5,551 nucleotides of DNA from Candidatus Sabulitectum sp. GTDB taxonomy: Bacteria > Fermentibacterota > Fermentibacteria > Fermentibacterales > Fermentibacteraceae. The position numbers were made by a program, and so were the translations under genes. This document shows, one piece after another, positions 1 to 5,551 of this stretch. Location: positions 1 through 5,551 of the forward strand of contig JAGLDB010000136.1 of the NCBI GenBank assembly GCA_023145935.1. The letters run 5' to 3'. How positions within the stretch are numbered: the stretch's first letter is position 1; every line of letters begins with the position of its first letter. The notes under the pieces are model-generated. The model was given only the letters and a program-made list of their open reading frames with translations. It ran no database searches and was not told the DNA's origin.

Positions 1-1259
1 CCCCAGTTAGTTACATCAAGATCCGGATATGAATTGGGAACCAACGGGTTGGGGCTGTTGCCTATGGCAACGATCAGAATGTCGGTTTCCATGATGTATT
101 CCGAACCCTCAACTGGAATGGGTCGTCTTCTGCCTGATGAATCCGGTTTTCCAAGTTCCATTTTTATCAATTCAGCGCCTGTTATCCATCCCTTGTCATT
201 TCCAACCAGTCGAACGGGGTTGTTCAGAAGATGGAATTCAACACCTTCCTCTCTTGCATGGTGGATTTCTTCAAGCCTTGCAGGCATCTGTTCTTCAGCT
301 CTTCTGTAGACGATCAATGATCGTTCTGCACCCATTCGGAGCGCAGTTCTGGCACAGTCCATTGCAACATTTCCGCCACCTACCGTTATCACAGTTCTGC
401 CCCTGACTATGGGAGTGTCTGACTGCGGGAAAGTGTATGCCTTCATCAGGTTTGCTCTTGTGAGGTATTCATTTGCAGAAAGAACTCCCAAGAGGTTCTC
501 GCCTTCAACCCTCATGAATCTCGGCAGCCCGGCACCTGTCCCAATAAAGACTGCATCGTTCTCTTCCACAATCTTTTCCACTGGAGCTGTTTTACCAACG
601 ATGAAGTTGTACCTGAATTTTACTCCCAGTTTCTCCAGATAGTCAACTTCAGTCTGAACAATGGCTTTGGGAAGTCTGAATTCCGGTATTCCATAAAGAA
701 GAACTCCACCAGCCTTGTGAAAAGCCTCGTATACTGTAACATCATGACCGAACTTGATCAGATCTCCGGCAACAGTCAAACCAGCAGGACCTCCGCCGAC
801 AATTGCCACTTTTTTGTTTGTTTTCTTGACCTCTGGAGGTGTTGCGTAGACTCCCTGTTTCCGCTCCCAGTCAGCAAGGAACATTTCAAGTTTGCCTATC
901 ATCACGGCTTTAGTCGGATCTTTCTTTGCTTTGCCGATCACGCAGACAGCTTGGCATTGCTCTTCCTGGGGGCAGACTCGACCGCAAACTGCTGGAAGAA
1001 GATTCTTCTGTTTAAGAACGTGTATACCCTGCTGGAAATCGCCCTGTGCAATTGCTTTTATAAATCCGGGTATATCTATTCCCACCGGACACCCCTCGAT
1101 GCAGAATGGAGTTTTGCACTGAAGACACCGCTGTGCCTCGATCATGGCCATTTCAGGTGTGTACCCCAGAGGAACCTCTTTCACATTATGAATTCTTTCC
1201 TTCGGGTCCTGCTCCGGCATAACGGTTGGTGGAATTTTCAGTCTTTCTGCGGGCTTCAT
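1..1259 (-). CDS. nfnB: NfnAB-type NADH-dependent ferredoxin:NADP+ oxidoreductase, large subunit (GltD-like), 3' end cut by window edge
   Basis: Large flavoprotein subunit of a cytoplasmic bifurcating transhydrogenase, a family often labelled NADPH-dependent glutamate synthase GltA/GltD. 419 complete codons are present; family members are usually about 465-475 residues, so roughly 50 C-terminal residues, including the last FAD-contact segment, lie outside the window. Seen in order: an N-terminal double [4Fe-4S] region with cysteines 45, 48, 53, 57 and 92, 96, 102, 106 (CLQCKTPFC, then VCGRVCPQ); an FAD dinucleotide fold GGGPAG at 155-160; the family motif YGIPEFRLP at 189-197; and a second nucleotide fold GGGNVAMD at 294-301 followed by VYRRAEEQMPAR at 317-328, whose arginines fit the NADP(H) 2'-phosphate. 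In the Thermotoga and Pyrococcus enzymes this subunit carries the bifurcating FAD and passes electrons to ferredoxin. The start is fixed by the ATGA overlap with nfnA and a good ribosome binding site. No glutamate synthase large subunit is visible. A stand-alone GltD-like role is the alternative, but the adjacent small subunit favours Nfn. Confidence 0.93.
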   Translation of the reverse strand, partial: MKPAERLKIPPTVMPEQDPKERIHNVKEVPLGYTPEMAMIEAQRCLQCKTPFCIEGCPVGIDIPGFIKAIAQGDFQQGIHVLKQKNLLPAVCGRVCPQEEQCQAVCVIGKAKKDPTKAVMIGKLEMFLADWERKQGVYATPPEVKKTNKKVAIVGGGPAGLTVAGDLIKFGHDVTVYEAFHKAGGVLLYGIPEFRLPKAIVQTEVDYLEKLGVKFRYNFIVGKTAPVEKIVEENDAVFIGTGAGLPRFMRVEGENLLGVLSANEYLTRANLMKAYTFPQSDTPIVRGRTVITVGGGNVAMDCARTALRMGAERSLIVYRRAEEQMPARLEEIHHAREEGVEFHLLNNPVRLVGNDKGWITGAELIKMELGKPDSSGRRRPIPVEGSEYIMETDILIVAIGNSPNPLVPNSYPDLDVTNW

Positions 1260-2122
1260 TTCGCACCACCTTTCAGGGCAGCTTCCAGTCTGCAGCCTGT
1301 TTCCTTAGAGTAGTGTTCAAGAGCCACTCTTTCGTAACTCTTGTAGGTGTTCAGGCGGGCCATCATTTCGTCAAAATCAACTTCGTGTCCGTCAAATTCC
1401 GGGCCATCCACGCAGGCGAATTTTGTTTTACCGCCTACTGTTACCCTGCAGCCACCGCACATGCCGGTTCCATCAACCATTATGGGATTCAAACTGACTA
1501 TGGTGGGAATACCAAGTTTCTTTGTAAGAATGCAGACGAATTTCATCATTATCGGTGGCCCCATGCAGATGCACTGGTCGAACTTCTCGCCCTGATCAAC
1601 AAGTTCGCTGATGGCGTCAGTTACAAGCCCCTTTTTCCCTTTTGAACCATCATCAGTTGTGATAACAACATCGTCACTCACTGCACGCATTCTATCTTCA
1701 AGTATTAACAGGTTTTCCGACCTTGCTCCCAGAATAGAGGTTACTCTGTTGCCGATCTCCTTCATGGCTTTTGCCACAGGGTAGAGCGGGGCAGCACCTA
1801 TGCCCCCACCAACGCAGAGTACATGGCCAACCTTCTCTATGTGAGTCGGCTCTCCCAGCGGCCCGGCTATATCTGGAATCGAGTCTCCAACTTTCATCTG
1901 AGCCAGTTGAAGCGTTGTTTTTCCCACCGATTGAATAATAAGAGTAATGCTGCCTTCGTCACGATCCACATCCGCCAGTGTAATAGGTATCCTCTCTCCT
2001 TCATCACTTATGCGCATCAGGACAAACTGCCCGGGCTTTCGGTAGGCTGCCACATCCGGAGCGTGGAGCCTGTAGAGCGTGATGTCCGGGCCAAGTGTTT
2101 CTTTGTAGAGGATTTCGTGCAT
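1256..2122 (-). CDS. nfnA: NfnAB-type NADH-dependent ferredoxin:NADP+ oxidoreductase, small subunit (FAD/[2Fe-2S], NAD(H)-binding)
   Basis: 288-residue cytoplasmic flavoprotein of the ferredoxin-NADP reductase fold, the normal length for NfnA, which is often annotated as sulfide dehydrogenase subunit or PyrK-like protein. Seen in order: the FAD-binding RIPITLAD motif at 44-51; the flavin/phosphate stretch through GPLGEP at 87-92; the nucleotide loop CVGGGIGAAP at 103-112; the GPPIMM motif at 188-193; and a C-terminal [2Fe-2S] site with Asp217, Cys222, Cys225 and Cys237 in MVDGTGMCGGCRV plus FAC. An aspartate plus three cysteines is the cluster ligand set known from NfnA, whereas PyrK-type proteins use four cysteines; this is the best evidence for the assignment. 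In known enzymes the subunit exchanges electrons with NAD(H), completing 2 Fd(red) + NADH + 2 NADP+ + H+ to 2 Fd(ox) + NAD+ + 2 NADPH. The ATG at 2122 has a good Shine-Dalgarno sequence. The gene overlaps nfnB by four bases and has its own candidate promoter upstream. Confidence 0.94.
   Translation of the reverse strand: MHEILYKETLGPDITLYRLHAPDVAAYRKPGQFVLMRISDEGERIPITLADVDRDEGSITLIIQSVGKTTLQLAQMKVGDSIPDIAGPLGEPTHIEKVGHVLCVGGGIGAAPLYPVAKAMKEIGNRVTSILGARSENLLILEDRMRAVSDDVVITTDDGSKGKKGLVTDAISELVDQGEKFDQCICMGPPIMMKFVCILTKKLGIPTIVSLNPIMVDGTGMCGGCRVTVGGKTKFACVDGPEFDGHEVDFDEMMARLNTYKSYERVALEHYSKETGCRLEAALKGGAK
1266..1273 (-). promoter_or_regulatory. Ribosome binding site of nfnB inside the end of nfnA
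   Basis: The minus strand reads AAAGGTGG here, six bases before the ATG at 1259-1257. The stop codon TGA of nfnA (1258-1256) shares bases with this ATG, giving an ATGA overlap. This supports translational coupling and equal production of the two subunits, and it settles the nfnB start. Confidence 0.8.
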
Positions 2123-2128
2123 TGATTG

Positions 2129-2134
2129 CCCTTC
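2129..2134 (-). promoter_or_regulatory. Ribosome binding site of nfnA
   Basis: The minus strand reads GAAGGG, six bases before the ATG at 2122-2120. It supports this start over the in-frame and out-of-frame alternatives upstream. Confidence 0.7.
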
Positions 2135-2215
2135 GATTTTGAGAATGTGAATCTAATCTGAAACAGGTTCTTTTCTCTCGAAATTTGCATATTTGCTATG
2201 ACCACAGCAGGTATC

Positions 2216-2244
2216 ACAATATTCCTCAAGGAGGTTCCAGTCAA
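2216..2244 (-). promoter_or_regulatory. Candidate sigma-70-type promoter of nfnAB
   Basis: On the minus strand TTGACT (2244-2239, five of six matches to the -35 consensus) is followed after exactly 17 bases by TATTGT (2221-2216, four of six matches to the -10 consensus). Transcription would begin near 2209, giving a leader of about 85 bases before nfnA. The position after a hairpin and before a two-gene operon fits a dedicated nfnAB promoter. The call rests on sequence match only. Confidence 0.5.
2224..2234. repeat. Short palindrome CCTC-AAG-GAGG in the promoter spacer, possible operator
   Basis: An exact inverted repeat with four-base arms (CCTC and GAGG) and a three-base centre sits entirely inside the 17-base spacer between the candidate -35 and -10 boxes of nfnAB. 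A repressor or a spacer-twisting activator could bind there. Arms of four bases can also occur by chance, so the operator role is a guess. Confidence 0.25.
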
Positions 2245-2309
2245 GTAGCTCTAAACTGCTTTGTAAACAGGGTTTCTTTGTTTCTGCAGGCTTTTGGTAA
2301 ATGACAGAT

Positions 2310-2346
2310 GAAAATGCACCGATTATGAAAAAGTCGATGCATTTTC
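2310..2346 (-). terminator. 13-bp hairpin after the Rh channel gene, possible transcription terminator
   Basis: In minus-strand RNA, positions 2346-2334 (GAAAAUGCAUCGA) pair with 2322-2310 (UCGGUGCAUUUUC) to form 13 continuous pairs including one U-G wobble, closing an 11-base loop. The stem begins 26 bases after the channel stop codon. In plus-strand RNA the wobble becomes an A-C mismatch, so the structure is better in the direction of transcription. It is A/U-rich, and its only U run lies within the 3' arm rather than after it, so it is not a textbook Rho-independent terminator. It may instead protect the 3' end of the mRNA. Confidence 0.45.
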
Positions 2347-2372
2347 TCTTAAAAGCTGGAATTTATATGAGA

Positions 2373-3455
2373 TCAGTCTATCAGGAATTCTTCGGAATCC
2401 ACATAGGGTGTTTCTCTTTTCCCGGTAAGAGATATGATCTTGCCTGCCAGAAGTCCTGACACTATTGAGAATACCACAGTTATCAGAATCCCTTTCAATT
2501 GACTGGTTTTACTGATCCCGTTAACGGTGAGTATTGCAGCCAGACCACCAAACAATCCAGGCAGACCGTGAAGGTTGAATACACCGCATGTATCTATTTT
2601 CTTTGTAAGTGCCTGAAGGCGACTCTGCAGTACAGCAAATCCTACAGTTGAAATAACGCCAGCAAGAATACCGATCACAAATGCGTAAGCAGGAGGAACT
2701 TTGTCGCATGTTGACCCGATTGCAACACCACCGGCAAGAGCAGCATTGGCGATATCAGCAGGAGAAATTTTGCCACGGAGCTTAACAGTTGCAAAGTACG
2801 TGGCAAGTGTTGAACCACTTAGAGCGAGGATCACATTGATAATTGTCATGGGTATGTCTTCAACAGCCACAAGAGCAGCACAGAAGGATGGCCAGAATAC
2901 CCACAGCACCATGCTGCCAAGCAGAGAAAAGCGGTCACTTACATCATCTGCTTCAATGGGTACAGAGAACTCTTTCTTAGTTGTCATTGCGTAAGCGACT
3001 GCCAGCCCGAACAGGGCGCCGAAAGCGTGTATCACAATGGATCCACCGGTATCGACAAAGCTTCCATGTGCTATTAACCCGAATCCGCCTTCAAGCAATA
3101 TCCATTCATTCAATGCATAAAAAGGTACAAAGAGAATACCCAGAAGTATGTACTGATACATTTTCAACCTGCCAAGAACAGCCCCTGACGCGATTAAGAG
3201 GCTTGCTGCTGCAAATTCTGCCAGTATCAAACTGTCTATCTGGGAAGAGGCACTTCCAATTATCCCAAGACTTTCTTTTATGAAATACAGTGGGATGGTT
3301 ATGCTTACAAGCAGGTATGTAGCAGTAAGAGCTGAACGCCCGTACTTTTTAACAAAGACCATGAGAAAGCCGAAGCCAAGAAGAAGCATGGCCATAATGT
3401 GGATAGCTCTGAAATATTTCAACGCGTCAATTATTGGTTGCAATTCATGATCCAT
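2373..3455 (-). CDS. Rh-type (Rhesus family) ammonia/ammonium channel
   Basis: 360-residue inner-membrane protein with eleven hydrophobic helices (roughly 14-35, 41-62, 72-94, 101-121, 138-158, 176-197, 202-222, 235-250, 254-278, 292-312, 319-344), the Amt/Mep/Rh trimer fold that conducts ammonia. Seen: twin pore histidines His143 (GGSIVIHAFGALFGL) and His296 (DTCGVFNLHGLPG), Asp135 before the first histidine helix, a likely Phe gate at 81 in AEFAAASLLIASGAVLG, the VFWPSF segment at 186-191, and DIANAALAGGVAIG at 234-247. These segment forms are those of Rh proteins (human RhCG, Nitrosomonas Rh50), not of AmtB. There is no signal peptide, and the protein is somewhat shorter than Nitrosomonas Rh50. 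No glnK/PII gene adjoins it, unlike many amtB genes. The start ATG has only a weak AGAGA-like ribosome site; the next in-frame Met, at 21, would cut into helix 1. It lies 122 bases after the activator gene. CO2 transport has also been suggested for some Rh proteins, so the substrate is not proven. Confidence 0.9.
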   Translation of the reverse strand: MDHELQPIIDALKYFRAIHIMAMLLLGFGFLMVFVKKYGRSALTATYLLVSITIPLYFIKESLGIIGSASSQIDSLILAEFAAASLLIASGAVLGRLKMYQYILLGILFVPFYALNEWILLEGGFGLIAHGSFVDTGGSIVIHAFGALFGLAVAYAMTTKKEFSVPIEADDVSDRFSLLGSMVLWVFWPSFCAALVAVEDIPMTIINVILALSGSTLATYFATVKLRGKISPADIANAALAGGVAIGSTCDKVPPAYAFVIGILAGVISTVGFAVLQSRLQALTKKIDTCGVFNLHGLPGLFGGLAAILTVNGISKTSQLKGILITVVFSIVSGLLAGKIISLTGKRETPYVDSEEFLID

Positions 3456-3505
3456 TTAAGTCTCTATTCCAGGTTTGTGTACGAATTCTCTTTCATGCAA
3501 CACCG

Positions 3506-3534
3506 ATAATAATCCTGAACAGACCCAGTCACCA
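3506..3534 (-). promoter_or_regulatory. Weak candidate promoter of the Rh channel gene
   Basis: On the minus strand TATTAT (3511-3506) matches five of six -10 bases and lies 17 bases after TGGTGA (3534-3529), which matches only three of six -35 bases. A poor -35 would fit an activated promoter. No -24/-12 sigma-54 promoter with correct spacing was found in this 122-base gap, and read-through from the activator gene is also possible. Confidence 0.25.
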
Positions 3535-3577
3535 GAGGGGTTAGTTGATTTCCATGATTAATGCAGAAAGCCTTCTT

Positions 3578-5551
3578 CTAATCTCCTTCTGCAAGATATT
3601 TTCGTAGCGTTTTCGGATCGCATTTAAGAGCCATTGCAGCTTTTGTTCTGCTTCCTCCGAAGGATTCCACTGTCTGCCTGATATGTTTTCTCATTGCCTC
3701 ATGAAGGGTTAATGCGTCAGGATTTTCTGATGCAATGGTATTGAATGAGATGTGACTTTTCTTTATTGTATCTCCTGCAGACGCTATTGAAGCTCTTTTC
3801 AGGACATTTGATAGCTCACGGATATTACCGGGCCATCGGTGCAGTGAAAGCAGATCCAGTGCTCCCCTTGTGATACTCTTCTCCGTGAAGTGCGATACAA
3901 GCATAGGAATGTCTTCCAGCCTGTTTCGTAAAGCTGGAAGATCTATCTGCACAACTGAGATACGATAGTAAAGATCAGTCCTGAAAGATCCATCAGAGAT
4001 CTGCTTTTCCACATTCGAATTTGTGGCTGTAACTAGTCTTATGTCGGTGGTTCTTTCTCTGGTCTCACCCAGTCTTCTGAAAACTCCTGTATCCAGCACT
4101 CGCAGGAGCTTTGCCTGCATATGCAGAGGAAGATTCCCGATCTCATCCAGGAAAAGAGTGCCCAGATCTGCTTCTTCCAGAAGTCCTTTCCTGGGTGAAT
4201 TGACGCCGGTATAAGCACCCCTTGCCGCACCGAAGAATTCTGATTCCATTAGTGTTTCCGGAATTGCACCGCAGTCCACGGGAACGAAATCCCCCTGTTT
4301 TCTCAGGCTGCCCATGTGAATTGCTCTTGCACAGAGTTCTTTACCGGTTCCTGTCTCTCCGGAGATAAGAACTGGAACATTCTCTTGAGCTACCCTTTCA
4401 AGCTCAAACCTGATTTTTCTTATTCCTACGGAATTACCGATTATTGTATCAGACAATTTGTCTTTCCTTTGTGGAAGCAGTTTTTCCGCAGGTCCTGCTG
4501 CCAGCACCGCAGCCACCGGCTCCAGAAAGGCGGCAAGTTCCAGAGCAGGAGCACCTGTGCAATAGAGAGGATTGCTCCCTGGAACAGTGACCATATCCTG
4601 CTTTCCCAGAGTTGAAATGCTTTTCAGATTCAGGGCTTTTGTAAGATCAGGGAGAAGGGCGTCACCTTCGAGATAGCTTTGTATCCATTTGGATACAGTT
4701 CCCAGTATGCTGCTGGTCCTTTGCTCAGACAATAGATCTTTTGAAGCAGAAACCCAGTTTGCAGAGAACAGATTATTGTAGTTTATTCTGTCCTGTATAC
4801 TGAGTTGATTCAGTATGTCTTTTCTGCCCTGGAAGATGCGTTCTCGCAGATGGTAATTTTCAGGCAGACCGCACTTTTCTGCAAGCCGGCAGACCAGCAG
4901 GGGAGATGGAAGGTTCAGAAGTTCTTTAAATCCATCCTCAATATTAATTCCGGAAATAATCTTTACTGCTGTCTGTTCCTCAGGCAGTTCAATTGCTATT
5001 TCACTAAATTCAGTTTCAGTGAGTTCATAAGACCCTTGCTCAAGAAGCAGTTCAATCTCAGAGAGACAGACCAGGTGTTTGTCACCTAAAACATGTCCTT
5101 TGGATCGGGCTTGTTTGAGAAGCTCAATACCTCTTTGGACATCACCAGCCTGGATGTAAAGCACACCTGCATAAAGAGTGCTAATTCCGGAATAGAGTTC
5201 GAGGCCATGCTGGTCTGCAAGCTCTGCAGCTCTGAGAGCTGTGGGTAGAGCATGTTCACCGCCACCGAGTAGAACAGCTCTGTAGGCCTCCAGCATGTTC
5301 AACATCTGTTCGGTAAGTATTCCACCGGTTTCCATATTTTTTTTGAGTTTACAAAGTGTTTCCCCTGCAGTGGTGATCCTCCCCATCTTCAACTGAAGAA
5401 CGAACAGGTCAATATGCGGAGGTCTCTTTAAAGAGAGTACACTTTCGTCATGGAACTGTACTGCTGTTCTGAAGTCTTCCAGAGCTTTTTTCCAGTTGCC
5501 GACCACCTGAAGTGTTCGTCCCCGCTCCTGCAGGCTTTCAACCAGGTGTGA
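3578..5551 (-). CDS. TPR-containing sigma-54-dependent transcription activator, 5' end cut by window edge
   Basis: Bacterial enhancer-binding protein; 657 codons are visible and the frame stays open to the window edge. A GTG at 5504-5506 is possible but unlikely to be the start, because the 15 codons before it complete a TPR-like helix pair. Residues below count from that GTG. Residues up to about 170 are helical TPR-like repeats (for example GNWKKALEDFRTAV and AGDVQRGIELLKQA). Residues 171-350 are an unassigned linker. The AAA+ activator domain, about 354-590, has Walker A GETGTGKE (383-390), sigma-54 contact loop GAYTGV (430-435), Walker B LFLDE (451-455), arginine-finger region FRTDLYYR (508-515) and RWPGNIREL (557-565). 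A Fis-type helix-turn-helix occupies about 615-638. It should remodel sigma-54 RNA polymerase using ATP. No receiver domain is visible; the TPRs, or a domain beyond the edge, probably sense the signal. GAYTGV departs from consensus GAFTGA. The target genes are unknown; the Rh channel gene downstream is a candidate. Confidence 0.9.
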   Translation of the reverse strand, partial: SHLVESLQERGRTLQVVGNWKKALEDFRTAVQFHDESVLSLKRPPHIDLFVLQLKMGRITTAGETLCKLKKNMETGGILTEQMLNMLEAYRAVLLGGGEHALPTALRAAELADQHGLELYSGISTLYAGVLYIQAGDVQRGIELLKQARSKGHVLGDKHLVCLSEIELLLEQGSYELTETEFSEIAIELPEEQTAVKIISGINIEDGFKELLNLPSPLLVCRLAEKCGLPENYHLRERIFQGRKDILNQLSIQDRINYNNLFSANWVSASKDLLSEQRTSSILGTVSKWIQSYLEGDALLPDLTKALNLKSISTLGKQDMVTVPGSNPLYCTGAPALELAAFLEPVAAVLAAGPAEKLLPQRKDKLSDTIIGNSVGIRKIRFELERVAQENVPVLISGETGTGKELCARAIHMGSLRKQGDFVPVDCGAIPETLMESEFFGAARGAYTGVNSPRKGLLEEADLGTLFLDEIGNLPLHMQAKLLRVLDTGVFRRLGETRERTTDIRLVTATNSNVEKQISDGSFRTDLYYRISVVQIDLPALRNRLEDIPMLVSHFTEKSITRGALDLLSLHRWPGNIRELSNVLKRASIASAGDTIKKSHISFNTIASENPDALTLHEAMRKHIRQTVESFGGSRTKAAMALKCDPKTLRKYLAEGD

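Noticed and set aside
717..1313. Long open frame on the plus strand opposite nfnB
   Set aside because: The minus-strand frame has full Nfn motifs across the same bases; the plus-strand product has no recognisable domain and is an antisense shadow.
2222..2240. A sigma-54-like -24/-12 element (TGGAAC then TTGAGG, minus strand) before nfnA
   Set aside because: The spacing between the GG and the downstream element is one base short and the -12 element has GA where the invariant GC is needed.
2017..2244. Short minus-strand open frame covering the nfnA leader and start
   Set aside because: It is out of frame with nfnA, begins at a TTG inside the candidate -35 box and has no ribosome binding site or domain.
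2229..2245. Strong Shine-Dalgarno-like AAGGAGG on the plus strand
   Set aside because: No start codon follows at a usable distance and no coding frame with any similarity follows; it is one arm of the palindrome.
3456..3577. Search for a sigma-54 promoter or paired activator sites upstream of the Rh gene
   Set aside because: A TTGCA occurs on the minus strand, but no GG lies at the required distance upstream; short palindromic bits such as GACTGGGTC are too small to call as enhancer sites.
3563..3592. Hairpin spanning the activator stop codon (GCAGAAGG pairing with CTTTCTGC on the minus strand) as a terminator
   Set aside because: Only eight pairs with one G-U, a 14-base loop and no following U-tract; it also includes coding sequence, so it is probably chance.

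Overview
This window looks like a chromosomal segment of a strictly or facultatively anaerobic bacterium that uses sigma-54. All four genes lie on the minus strand and read from the right edge to the left edge. Base composition is fairly even (judged by eye, not counted), the genes carry ordinary metabolic and regulatory signatures, and there is no sign of mobile DNA, tRNA, rRNA or CRISPR. The anaerobic lifestyle is inferred from the electron-bifurcating Nfn-type flavoprotein pair. I cannot name the phylum from this sequence.

Layout from right to left, which is the direction of transcription. (1) 5551-3578 is a 5'-truncated transcription activator with TPR-like helices at its N-terminal side, an unassigned linker, a sigma-54 activator AAA+ domain and a C-terminal Fis-type helix-turn-helix. 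(2) A 122-base gap holds only a weak candidate promoter. (3) 3455-2373 is an eleven-helix membrane protein of the Rh (Rhesus) branch of the Amt/Mep/Rh ammonia channels. (4) A 250-base gap holds a 13-bp hairpin just after the channel gene, then a good sigma-70-type promoter with a small palindrome in its spacer. (5) 2122-1256 is the small subunit, and 1259 to the left edge the large subunit, of an NfnAB-type NADH-dependent ferredoxin:NADP+ oxidoreductase. These two overlap by four bases (ATGA), and the large-subunit gene runs off the window about 50 codons before its usual end.

How they may fit together (inference): the Rh channel admits ammonia, Nfn makes NADPH from reduced ferredoxin plus NADH, and reductive ammonia assimilation uses NADPH. 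A sigma-54 activator beside them would be a natural nitrogen- or redox-responsive controller. However, no convincing -24/-12 promoter is visible in either intergenic gap, so control of these neighbours by the activator is not shown. The least ordinary elements are the bacterial Rh-type channel, the activator's non-consensus GAYTGV loop and its receiver-less TPR architecture, and the promoter with an embedded palindrome in front of nfnAB.
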